From NCBI RefSeq assembly GCF_017897595.1, contig NZ_JAGKIK010000003.1, positions 186,001 through 250,000 on the forward strand: a stretch of 64,000 nt of DNA, given 5' to 3'. The position numbers and the translations under genes are program-made. The stretch's first letter is position 1. Every line of letters starts with the position of its first letter. Below are positions 52,603 to 61,300 of the stretch, in pieces. The DNA comes from Aquimarina sp. U1-2 (GTDB lineage: Bacteria; Bacteroidota; Bacteroidia; Flavobacteriales; Flavobacteriaceae). The notes under the pieces were generated by a model. The model was given only the letters and a program-made list of their open reading frames with translations. It was not told where the DNA came from and did not search any database.

Positions 52603-53769
52603 TTAGTTTTTAAGCTCCGGAGTTATCTCTTTTTCGAGTTGTTTCACTCTCTTTTGTATAGTAGCAATAAAATAAGCACGCTTCTTATCTTGTCCAAATT
52701 TTTTAAGATAATCGTTATAATATTTCAGTTTAACTTTTGGATCTTTGTAATAAGCATCTGCAAACATTGCTAATTGATATTGTGCTCTGCTAAAATTAGA
52801 ATTTTCTTTAAGCGCCAACTTCGCATACTTAATAGCTTCTTCCCACCGCTCTTGCAGTCGATATACCAGAGCGATCGCAAGTAATTCTTCTTCCATAGGT
52901 ATATCTTTCAGGGCTATAGATTCATTATAATGTTTTAAAGCATCTTCAAATTTTTCTAGCTTTTGATACGCATATCCAAGTCTTGAGTGTCGTATTGGCA
53001 CTCTATCATTATATTGTAATGCTTTTTTAAGGTGTAGTATTGCTTGTTCAAATTGATGGGTATGAGTATAACACAAGCCTAAAGTGGAGTGAATGTATTC
53101 GTTTTCTTGATGTAACGAAATTAATTTTTCAAAATACTCCTGCGCTTCATAGTAATCTTCACGCAATAAAAAATTTTGTCCTAAAACTCCTAGTAATTCT
53201 ACATTTTCTGGATAAGATCGCAAGCCTGTATTCGCAATCCGCACCACCTGATCGTAATTTCTTTTTCGAAGGTAGTAGGTAGCGATCTCTAAACAACTTT
53301 TTTGATGTGTACTATCCATCTCAAAAGCTTTCTTGAAATAAGATATTGCAGTAGAATCCTGTAACTTTTTCTTTACTAATCCTAGCCGATATTGAAAATT
53401 TGGATTTTTAGGTTGCTCATTTGCGAGAACTGTATACATACTATCTGCTCGATCAAGCTTAGCAGTAGTACTTAGTAATTTGGCATACTCGAACTTTATA
53501 TTTGGTGACGATGGATATGCTGTAATTGCTTTTTCATATAATGTTAAAGACTCGTTATACATTCCCTTTGCTTTATTTGATCTCGCTATTTGCAAGATAG
53601 TATATTGATTTTGGGGGATACTTTGTTGGTATTTTTTTATAGCTTCTGAATAATTTCCAAGTTGATATAAGCTGTCTGCAGCAACCAAAACTGAAGTTTG
53701 AGCTTCGGTTTTGATGCATAGCCCAAAGGCTACAATAAGGATTATCAATTTAGTTTTGCTTAGCTTCAT
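52603..53769 (-). CDS. Exported TPR-repeat protein
   Basis: A 388-residue protein with a signal peptide (LIILIVAFGLCIKTEAQ) and at least nine consecutive tetratricopeptide repeats from about residue 30 to 345 (ADSLYQLGNYSEAIKKYQQS; AKLLSTTAKLDRADSMYTVL; LGLCYTHTHQFEQAILHLKK; LGYAYQKLEKFEDALKHYNE; ALVYRLQERWEEAIKYAKLA). A periplasmic scaffold is likely. It lies between two genes for small TonB-like proteins in one direction, which suggests joint work at the envelope. Confidence 0.8.
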   Translation of the reverse strand: MKLSKTKLIILIVAFGLCIKTEAQTSVLVAADSLYQLGNYSEAIKKYQQSIPQNQYTILQIARSNKAKGMYNESLTLYEKAITAYPSSPNIKFEYAKLLSTTAKLDRADSMYTVLANEQPKNPNFQYRLGLVKKKLQDSTAISYFKKAFEMDSTHQKSCLEIATYYLRKRNYDQVVRIANTGLRSYPENVELLGVLGQNFLLREDYYEAQEYFEKLISLHQENEYIHSTLGLCYTHTHQFEQAILHLKKALQYNDRVPIRHSRLGYAYQKLEKFEDALKHYNESIALKDIPMEEELLAIALVYRLQERWEEAIKYAKLALKENSNFSRAQYQLAMFADAYYKDPKVKLKYYNDYLKKFGQDKKRAYFIATIQKRVKQLEKEITPELKN

Positions 53770-53776
53770 TACATGA

Positions 53777-54187
53777 TTAAGTTTTCTTTTTCGTTTCAGA
53801 AAGATAAACTTCCATAGTATATGAAGGTATACTAATCACTTTTGGAGTTTTTGTAGTAGTAAAGTCGAGAATGTTTTTGTCGATTTCAGTAGCTTTTTCG
53901 TCTATAAAATAAGCCACACACCTATCATCTACGGTTTTTTTCAGCATAGCTATCAACGTAAGTAATATGAAGTTTATATTTTTACCTCTGGGATGTTTCT
54001 TTCAAAATACACCTCTTCTCTTAACATAAATAGTGCGAATTCTTTCTGAACCTTCTAAAGATAAGATATTAATTAATATTTCGGTATCATCCCCGGTAGT
54101 TAATCTTAAATAATTGTCGATAGTAGTATCATATTTTGCGTTTCGATTTAGACATTTTGATTCAGAATCGCACTGTGTTTTGTTTTT
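53777..54187 (-). pseudogene. Decayed coding region between TonB-like and TPR genes
   Basis: A frame of 137 codons that is open except for one TGA (54002-54004). It reads as protein-like sequence (CLNRNAKYDTTIDNYLRLTT; DDRCVAYFIDEKATEIDKNI; ISIPSYTMEVYLSETKKKT) and ends in TAA 7 bases before the TPR gene, as an operon member would. No start codon is found, and other protein-like pieces lie in another frame (LREEVYFERNIPEVKI), suggesting frameshifts. Its end portion alone could be a 56-residue gene from the ATG at 53947. The family was not recognised. This fills most of a 526-base gap. Confidence 0.4.
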
Positions 54188-54295
54188 TCAATATGTGATT
54201 CAGAATTTTTACCTGAAGTGGTCACCCTTACTAAATGATTTCAAGAAGTATGATCAATCTCTGACTCAAAAAACGTAGTTACTGTTTAATCCGTT

Positions 54296-54745
54296 TTACT
54301 CATTACCCGTAAGCTTTTCATTATTCTCTATTTCAACATCAGTTTTATCAACCGTAAAAACGATAGGAAGTGTAAATACATCTTGTGGATTAGCTGTTAA
54401 TGATTTTTTAGAAGAAGGAATTAATACGGGGAAAGATTGTAATACCCGTATGGCTTCAACCTCTAATGAAAACGCTGTTGATTTGGTTTGTATATCTGTA
54501 ATTTTTCCATCACGACCTATTTTAAAACGTGTGTACACGCGATTTTTTCCTGGTTTTGCATCCGAAGCAATCGTAGCAATATTATAATGTTCATCTACAA
54601 AAGATTGTATTTCTTTAATAATACAATCTCTACGAATACGGTCGTTTGTGGTATTCTTACATTTTTGCGTTGTAAAATACGTATGCTGTGAAAATGAAAA
54701 CGAGCATGTCAATATTGCTATACTCAATACTAAAAAGAATTTCAT
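54296..54745 (-). CDS. Small exported TonB C-terminal-domain protein
   Basis: A 149-residue protein with a signal peptide (FFLVLSIAILTCSFSFSQ) and a TonB C-terminal-type domain (NRVYTRFKIGRDGKITDIQT; LEVEAIRVLQSFPVLIPSSK; DVFTLPIVFTVD). Like its neighbour at 52064 it lacks the membrane anchor and Pro-rich linker of a true TonB. A Cys pair (KCKNTT, RRDCI) may form a disulfide. The gene is the first of a minus-strand group running to 52064. Confidence 0.7.
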   Translation of the reverse strand: MKFFLVLSIAILTCSFSFSQHTYFTTQKCKNTTNDRIRRDCIIKEIQSFVDEHYNIATIASDAKPGKNRVYTRFKIGRDGKITDIQTKSTAFSLEVEAIRVLQSFPVLIPSSKKSLTANPQDVFTLPIVFTVDKTDVEIENNEKLTGNE

Positions 54746-55049
54746 AATTTCGGGGTAGTTTTATATCAAATGGTAAACTGTTATTACTTATTATTATTGA
54801 CTAAACCTTTTTTGGCATTTTTTGCTTTTACACCTTGCAACAAGCTAATAAAATTGCTAAAATTTGATGCATTTAATTAAACTTTAGTACAGCATTCTAC
54901 AAATTGAAAGAAGCCAATTCGAGTTTAGTGTAAAAGAAAGGATTTTTGATGAGTTTATACGATCATCTATGTTAAGAATCCCAGTACTCCTTTTAAAATA
55001 ATAATGACTTAACAAACCTGAAACATTTTCGTCATATATTAAAAAAATT
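54746..55049. other. Intergenic region, divergent promoters
   Basis: 304 bases between the TonB-like gene and the DUF456 gene. A short plus-strand frame without a start (FSVKERIFDEFIRSSMLRIP, ending about 54999) might be a gene remnant but is too short to assess. No repeat or RNA gene was found. Confidence 0.4.
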
Positions 55050-55553
55050 ATGGATATAGCCTTACTAATCTTCGGTCTGTTTTTTTGTGTATTGGGCATT
55101 ATCGGAAGCTTTTTACCTGTCTTGCCCGGACCTTTTACTTCTTGGATTGGACTATTAATACTTCATTTCACTACGGCGGTAACGCAAAATTGGACGTTTT
55201 TGGGGATTACGCTAGGGGTATCTATTTTGGTCTGGATATTAGACTATATTGTTCCTGCATTAGGAACCAAAAAATTTGGAGGAACCAAATACGGCATCGT
55301 GGGGAGTTCTCTGGGATTGGTGGTAGGAATATTATTTTTAGGGCCTTTTGGTATTATCATTGGGCCTTTTGCCGGAGCGTTTATCGGGGAGTTTATTAAA
55401 GATAGTAGCGACACTGCTAAAGCTACAAAGGCAGCTTTTGGATCTTTTATAGGATTTCTAGCCGGAACCTTCCTTAAATTTATAGTATCAGTTACATTTT
55501 TAATTTTGTTTATTCGCGAAATCTGGGAGCATTGGCAAGATATAGTTACATAA
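55050..55553 (+). CDS. DUF456-family membrane protein
   Basis: A 167-residue integral membrane protein, Gly-rich in its helices: LLIFGLFFCVLGIIGSFLPV, PGPFTSWIGLLILHF, LGVSILVWILDYIVPALGTK, GIVGSSLGLVVGILFLGPFG and AAFGSFIGFLAGTFLKFIVS. The PVLPG turn and the D-Y-x-x-P-x-x-GTKKxGG segment are DUF456 hallmarks. Function unknown. An inverted-repeat element (55559-55620) begins only 6 bases past its stop. Confidence 0.85.
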   Translation: MDIALLIFGLFFCVLGIIGSFLPVLPGPFTSWIGLLILHFTTAVTQNWTFLGITLGVSILVWILDYIVPALGTKKFGGTKYGIVGSSLGLVVGILFLGPFGIIIGPFAGAFIGEFIKDSSDTAKATKAAFGSFIGFLAGTFLKFIVSVTFLILFIREIWEHWQDIVT

Positions 55554-55558
55554 ATTTG

Positions 55559-55620
55559 TTAAACCCAGATTATGCATTATAAAACCTATTACGAAATTCT
55601 AATATATAATGCAGGTTAAA
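55559..55620. repeat. 62-bp inverted-repeat element, short relative of 62814-62990
   Basis: The ends start TTAAACCCAGATTATGCATT and end with AATGCAGGTTAAA, giving imperfect inverted arms like those of the element at 62814 (TTTAACC...TTATGCATTA). A 9-base exact stem TGCATTATA/TATAATGCA is inside. It may serve as the end structure of the DUF456 transcript. Confidence 0.5.
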
Positions 55621-55657
55621 TTGTAAATCAGAACCAATGTAAAACAGCGTAGAACTA

Positions 55658-55740
55658 AAAAAAGCCTCTCCAAAGAATAAAATGGAAAAGCTTCTCATTG
55701 GTTTATTACTAAACCTCTCATGCTACGCATGAGACAACAC
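55658..55740. other. Hairpin-rich spacer before tRNA-Asp terminator
   Basis: Contains a stem AAGCCTCTCC / GGAAAAGCTT (55662-55692, with a T-run on the minus strand) and an exact CTCATGC-tac-GCATGAG hairpin at 55717-55733. No gene is evident. The first stem could be a second terminator on the minus strand. Confidence 0.4.
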
Positions 55741-55754
55741 AACATTTTGAATGC

Positions 55755-55785
55755 AAAAAAAGCCTCAATATGGGTTGAAGCTTTT
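55755..55785 (-). terminator. Terminator of tRNA-Asp
   Basis: On the minus strand AAAAGCTTCAA pairs with TTGAGGCTTTT around a CCCATA loop and is followed by a T-run, about 10 bases past the tRNA 3' end. Confidence 0.75.
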
Positions 55786-55794
55786 GCAATTTTG

Positions 55795-55868
55795 CGGTCT
55801 GGACGGGACTCGAACCCGCGACCCCCTGCGTGACAGGCAGGTATTCTAACCAACTGAACTACCAGACC
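55795..55868 (-). tRNA. tRNA-Asp (anticodon GTC)
   Basis: A 74-base cloverleaf on the minus strand. The acceptor stem is GGTCTGG/CCAGACC with discriminator G, the D arm GTTC...GAAT, and the anticodon stem CCTGC/GCAGG with loop CTGTCAC (anticodon GTC). The T loop is TTCGAGT. CCA is not encoded. Confidence 0.97.
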
Positions 55869-55955
55869 AAAGCCTTAATGCGGATGCAAATATACACCTC
55901 ATTTCATTACCCACAAATGTTTTTTTTGTTTTTTTTAGAATTTGTTAGCCCCCGA

Positions 55956-56891
55956 TTAAACAAATTTTTGTCTTTCAACCAGATATGTCGTTAATATCGT
56001 ATCAAAATTCTTCGTCGTATCGGCTTCGACATACTTTATTCCGTATTGCGCGCATTTCATTTTCAAATTGTAAATATAGGTAGACATAGCATCTTGATAA
56101 TTGTCTTTGATATTATCAGCGTATACATTAATAAAAGCTTCGGTTTCCAGGTCGATAAAGCGAGTAGGGCGGTTTATAAAATCGAAATTCAATTCTTTTG
56201 CACTGTCAAAAGTGTGAAATAGAATCACCTCGTGCTTATTGTGTTTTAAGTGCCTAAGGGCTTCAAACAATTTTTCATCACTGGTATTGGCTTGTAACAT
56301 ATCAGTAAACAAGAAAATAAGCGATCTGCGATGAACTTTCTCTGCTATAAGGTGTAAAAATGTGTACGTTTCGGTATTTCTTTTATCTGTTTTAGAAAGT
56401 ATGGTTTGATTTAACGTATTCAGTAACATTTGATGATGCCGCTCGCTACCTTTTTCTGGCGCATAATAGTCATAGGCATCGCTATAGATACTAAGCCCTA
56501 TCGCATCTCTTTGTTTTTTCAGAATATTCATAAGACATGCTGTTGCCAACACCGAGAAACTAATTTTATTGAGAGACCTTAAACTATGTTCTTTGATTTC
56601 GGGGTAATGCATTGAAGAAGAGTTATCGATAATAATATGACATCTTAAATTGGTTTCTTCTTCATATCTTTTCGTAAAAAGTTTATCTGTTTTGGCATAG
56701 AGTTTCCAATCAATATGCTTTGTACTTTCTCCGTTATTATATACTTTATGTTCAGCAAATTCTGCAGAGAATCCATGAAACGGACTTTTATGCATTCCCG
56801 AAATGAATCCTTCGACTACCTGCTTAGCGAGTAGTTCCAAATTTGTGAATCCACCAGTATTGTTGATTTCATTTTGTATATCCATAACCAT
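55956..56891 (-). CDS. DUF58 (MoxR-associated, VWA-like) protein
   Basis: A 311-residue protein with a DUF58 core (GFSAEFAEHKVYNNGESTKH IDWKLYAKTD, where the second half is the conserved D-W-x-x-x-A motif) and a von Willebrand-type stretch (CHIIIDNSSSMHYPE, a DxSxS metal-site motif). DUF58 proteins work with MoxR AAA+ ATPases; here no moxR gene is adjacent within the window. The start could be the ATG at 56885 (MDIQNEINN). It is co-directional with trxA upstream but separated by a strong terminator. Confidence 0.85.
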   Translation of the reverse strand: MVMDIQNEINNTGGFTNLELLAKQVVEGFISGMHKSPFHGFSAEFAEHKVYNNGESTKHIDWKLYAKTDKLFTKRYEEETNLRCHIIIDNSSSMHYPEIKEHSLRSLNKISFSVLATACLMNILKKQRDAIGLSIYSDAYDYYAPEKGSERHHQMLLNTLNQTILSKTDKRNTETYTFLHLIAEKVHRRSLIFLFTDMLQANTSDEKLFEALRHLKHNKHEVILFHTFDSAKELNFDFINRPTRFIDLETEAFINVYADNIKDNYQDAMSTYIYNLKMKCAQYGIKYVEADTTKNFDTILTTYLVERQKFV

Positions 56892-56973
56892 GGTTTTTTG
56901 TGAAACGAATAGTAAAAAATTTCAAAGTAGAACTGGTATAATACGGGTTACAACATGTAAACGTATGAAAATA

Positions 56974-57005
56974 AAAAAGGTTTGACCAATTATCAAACCT
57001 TTTTT
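56974..57005 (-). terminator. Terminator of trxA
   Basis: On the minus strand, AAAAAGGTTTGA pairs with TCAAACCTTTTT around a short loop, ending in a T-run, about 23 bases past the trxA stop. Confidence 0.88.
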
Positions 57006-57027
57006 CATATGTATCTTCTACTTTTTT

Positions 57028-57345
57028 CTATAACAATGAGTCTAATGCTTCTGCATATACATTTTTAGGCGATACACCTACTTGCCGACCCACTACTTCT
57101 CCGTTTTGAAAAACCAGAACAGTAGGAATGTTTCTCACACCATATTTGGCTGCGAATTCTTGGTTGGCATCCACATCTACTTTACCCACCACTGCTTTTC
57201 CATCATACTCTTCACTTATTTGCTCTATGATAGGTCCTACCATTCTACAAGGACCACACCAAGCTGCCCAAAAATCTACTAAGACGGGTTTTTCGCTTTT
57301 AAGTACCACTTCGTCAAAAGTAGCATCTGTTATTTCTAACGCCAT
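57028..57345 (-). CDS. trxA: Thioredoxin
   Basis: A 105-residue thioredoxin with the classical active site WCGPC (residues 29-33), preceded by VLVDFWAA and followed by YGVRNIPTVLVFQNGEVV, including the cis-proline at IPT. It reduces disulfides in the cytoplasm with thioredoxin reductase. It has its own promoter-like box (57379-57386) and terminator, so it is monocistronic. Confidence 0.95.
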   Translation of the reverse strand: MALEITDATFDEVVLKSEKPVLVDFWAAWCGPCRMVGPIIEQISEEYDGKAVVGKVDVDANQEFAAKYGVRNIPTVLVFQNGEVVGRQVGVSPKNVYAEALDSLL

Positions 57346-57378
57346 AATTATTTATGATTTTAATTCTATTAATTTATA

Positions 57379-57386
57379 CAAAATTA
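57379..57386 (-). promoter_or_regulatory. Candidate -7 box of trxA
   Basis: On the minus strand TAATTTTG matches TANNTTTG, 33 bases before the ATG. A TTTG lies 23 bases further upstream as a possible -33 element. Confidence 0.45.
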
Positions 57387-57697
57387 GTCAATAATTTTCC
57401 CAAAGCTTACAAACCTAATATTTCTTTTAACTATAGGCTTATTTGATTTTTTGATACTATTGCACTCAGCTTAACTTTTTATAATTAACTGCAAAAGAAT
57501 CTTTTTTACATACTTTTTATCAATTTTGAGTTCCGTAGTTGAGACTATACCTCAAAAAATGCTTTAACTAAGCAAAAAAGTCAAGATAAATTCATTTAGA
57601 AAAAATAAGTTTACGATGAAATATACTCTAATTTATGTAGTTATGAAAATTATTAAGGATGTAAACCATACTATTTAATGATTGTTAATTATAATAT

Positions 57698-57850
57698 CTA
57701 AAATTTAACTGAGAAGTCATCCTGAATTCATTTCAGGATCTCATTAGTTTATTTTCAGTACATTGAGATGAGAAGCTGAAACAAGCCTGTGCTGAACTCG
57801 TTTCAATATTCAGCTTGACGCATACCATTTAGGTTAAATTACGGATATTC
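57698..57850. repeat. ~153-bp dispersed REP-like element, copy 2
   Basis: Closely matches 42536-42689 along its whole length, with the same CCTGAATTCATTTCAGG and CTGAAAC..GTTTCA palindromes and the same end motifs AATTTAAC/GTTAAATT. It lies in the 566-base gap between trxA and the gene at 57912. The rest of that gap (57387-57697) shows no gene. Confidence 0.75.
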
Positions 57851-57887
57851 GAATACTATTTTTAGTACTTAGCAATAAAATTAACAT

Positions 57888-57895
57888 TATATTTG
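57888..57895 (+). promoter_or_regulatory. Candidate -7 box for the gene at 57912
   Basis: TATATTTG fits TANNTTTG, 16 bases before the ATG. The predicted leader would be very short. Confidence 0.45.
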
Positions 57896-57911
57896 TAGGA
57901 GTACTACGGAA

Positions 57912-58274
57912 ATGACAAAACTAACTCAATTACCATACTGCAATCTCACTTTTAACAGCACACATGCCATTTTGGTAATGCATGAAGGTTCTGCAATCAC
58001 TATACAAACGGCCAAAGAAATAACATCCCTTTTGGAAGAATATTACAAAGGAAAGAATTTTGTGCTTATTACCCATAGAAAACATTCCCATCAAATCGAT
58101 TTAAATGTTTATAAAGGGAGAATTCTTAAAAACATGATTGGATTTGCAATTGTATCAGAAAATCCAGAAGAGATAAAAAGAGCATTACAAGAACAACCGC
58201 TATGGAATGAGGCTTTTACGTTTTTTCATAAACTATCAGAGGCCGAAAATTGGGCACGTAGTTTTTTTGATTAA
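57912..58274 (+). CDS. Small SpoIIAA/STAS-like hypothetical protein
   Basis: A 120-residue soluble protein with alternating strands and helices (HAILVMHEGSAITIQTAKEI; GKNFVLITHRKHSHQIDLNV; IGFAIVSENPEEIKRALQEQ; FTFFHKLSEAENWARSFFD). The layout resembles SpoIIAA-like/STAS domains of flavobacterial proteins of unknown function. No catalytic residues are evident. It stands alone with its own promoter-like box, and converges on dnaE. Confidence 0.6.
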   Translation: MTKLTQLPYCNLTFNSTHAILVMHEGSAITIQTAKEITSLLEEYYKGKNFVLITHRKHSHQIDLNVYKGRILKNMIGFAIVSENPEEIKRALQEQPLWNEAFTFFHKLSEAENWARSFFD

Positions 58275-58392
58275 TTACCAACATGAATCACACGATAGCT
58301 ACATTCATTTGGCACTATGATGTTGACTAGAATCCTAATTTACTTTAGCATGAATAGTTAAATTCATACTATCTCAAAAATAGTATACCTCC

Positions 58393-61300
58393 CTAATTCA
58401 ATTTATAATAAATAGAATCATCCTCAAGTGCTGTTAATAATCCAGGCGAAATATTTACTTTTTGTTTTCGACTAGGCATATGTAACTTTAACTGTTCTGC
58501 CATTTCATAAATCACAAAATTTAAAGTATGATTTCCAGAGTGCTCTTTTAATAGTATCTTTAAATCATCTATTCTTGAATCTGAAAGTTCATTGATATCC
58601 AATTGAATAGTCAATTTTTTGGCGTATCCCTCCATCACATCATGCAGTAATTGAAAATGATTGAACTGCACTCTTGGATCGCCTTTTTTACCGGTATCTC
58701 GATTAACCCAGCCCTCTTTTATAAATGCTTTGGCATAGACGAACGTACTTTTTACCAAAAAGGGTCGATGTTTTAGGTATTCTTCTCCAAAAATCCTGAA
58801 TTCATGCGCTGTATTGTAGTCTTCAACAGTAAAAGTTGCCCATCCTTTACCATTTTTAGACGTACGATGTTCTACGTTGGTAATCACTCCCCCGAAGGAA
58901 AGTTCCCGATTCACATTGCTTTCCAGGTTTGCAAAATTAAGTAGTGTCGCATTACAGAAATACTTCATTTCGTACTTAAAATCATCTAGAGGATGTCCTG
59001 ATAAATAAATCCCCACCACTTCTTTTTCACGCGCCAATTTTTCCATGGTTCCCCATTCTTCACAAGGAGGCACAACGGGTTCAGGAATTTGGACTTCGCT
59101 AGACTCACCAAACAGACTTACTTGCGAAGAATTTTCACTTTCTTGAAATTTTGATCCATAACGCATCGCTTTTTCTAAAAATGTGACTCCGTCACCTTCT
59201 TGATGAAAATATTGACCTCTATGGGTATTGGTAAAAGAATCAAATCCACCTGCAAGCGCCAAACTCTCGAATGCTTTTTTATTCGCAGCCCGTAAATCAA
59301 TACGTTTAGACAGGTCAAAAATAGATTTGTAAGTGCCATTCTCTTTTCGATTTTCAACAATTGTAGCGACTGCTCCCGTACCTACTCCTTTGATCGCTCC
59401 CATTCCAAAACGTATCGCTCCATCTTTATTTACCGAAAATTTTCGATAGGATTCATTCACGTCTGGACCCAAAACTTCGAGTTTCATGCGTTTACACTCT
59501 TCCATAAAGAAGGTCACCTGTTTGATATCATTCATATTATTTGAAAGCACAGCAGCCATATACTCAGCCGGATAATGAGCTTTAAGATACGCCGTTTGAT
59601 AAGCAATCCACGCATAACACGTAGAATGAGATTTATTAAATGCGTATGCGGCGAAGGCCTCCCAATCTTTCCAAATTTTTTCGAGCTTATCTTCTTGATG
59701 ACCTTTGGCTGCAGCTTGTTGAATAAATTTGGGCTTCATTTTATCCAAGACCGCTTTTTGCTTTTTACCCATCGCTTTACGAAGTACATCGGCTTCACCT
59801 TTGGTAAAATCAGCCAGTTTTTGTGAAAGTAGCATTACTTGCTCCTGGTATACTGTTATTCCGTAGGTTTCTTGTAAATACTCTTCGCAGGCCTCGAGAT
59901 CGTAGTTAATTTCTTCTGTACCGTGTTTTCTATTGATAAAACTTGGTATATATTCTAATGGTCCTGGTCGATACAATGCATTCATAGCAATTAAGTCAGC
60001 AAAAACCGTAGGCTTAAGTTCTTTCATGTATTTTTGCATCCCCGGGGATTCATACTGAAATACGCCTACAGTTTCTCCTCTCTGGAACAAAGCATATGTT
60101 TCTTCATCATCGAGAGGAAAGTTTTCTGGATCAAGTGTTATACCGTGCTTAGCTTTTACAATCTTAACCGTATCTTTAATTAATGTGAGTGTTTTTAACC
60201 CAAGGAAATCCATTTTCAATAATCCTGCACTTTCTACGACAGAATTATCAAATTGTGTACAATACATGTCTGAATCTTTGGCTAATGCTACGGGAACAAA
60301 TTTGGTAATATCGTCTGGTGTAATAATTACTCCACAAGCATGTATACCGGTGTTGCGAACTGAGCCTTCTAAAACTCTGGCCTGGTTAAGTGTTTCAGCC
60401 TCTAGATCACTTCCTTCAGCAATAGTTAACAATTCATTTACTTTATCTAACTCATCACTTCTGAACTTTTTCTTAAGCGTAGCTTCATCAACTCCAAATA
60501 TTTTACCCAGTTTTGACATGTTAGGAATAAGCTTTGCAATACGATCGGCATCGCCGAGAGGAAGGTCTAATACCCTTGCCGTATCTCGTATTGAAGATTT
60601 GGCGGCCATGGTACCATATGTAATGATTTGTGCAACTTGATTTGCTCCATACTTTTCTATAACATACTCCATCACACGACCTCGCCCTTCATCATCAAAA
60701 TCAATATCGATATCGGGCATACTAACCCGATCGGGATTTAAGAATCTCTCAAAAAGTAAATCGTACTTGATCGGGTCTAAATTTGTAATCCATAGACAAT
60801 AGGCCACAGCTGATCCAGCAGCTGATCCCCTACCGGGACCCACCGATACACCCATTTCCCGAGCTGCTCTAATAAAATCTTCTACAATTAGAAAGTATCC
60901 CGGGTACCCAGTATTTTCTATTACTTTGAGCTCAAAGTCAAGCCGTTCATCAATTTCGGGTGTAATTTCGCCATATCGTTTTTTGGCACCTTCATAAGTA
61001 ATATGTCTCAAATACGCATTTTCACCTCGTTTCCCTCCATCTATTTGGTCTTCTTCAGATTGAAATTGCTCTGGAATATCGAAAGCAGGAAGCAATACAT
61101 CCCGCGCTAGTTCAAAAGGTTCAATTTTATCTATAATTTCCTGTACATTGATAATAGCTTCCGGCAGATCTTTAAAGAGGTTTTTCATTTCTTCTGAAGA
61201 TTTGAAATAGTATTCCTGATTAGGTAAGCCATATCGGTATCCTCTTCCTCTGCCTATGGGTGTAGCTTGTTTTTCTCCATCCTTTACACACAGTAAAATA

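Noticed and set aside
54884..55099. 71-codon minus-strand frame upstream of DUF456
   Set aside because: It begins inside the DUF456 gene on the opposite strand and has no recognisable features or promoter.
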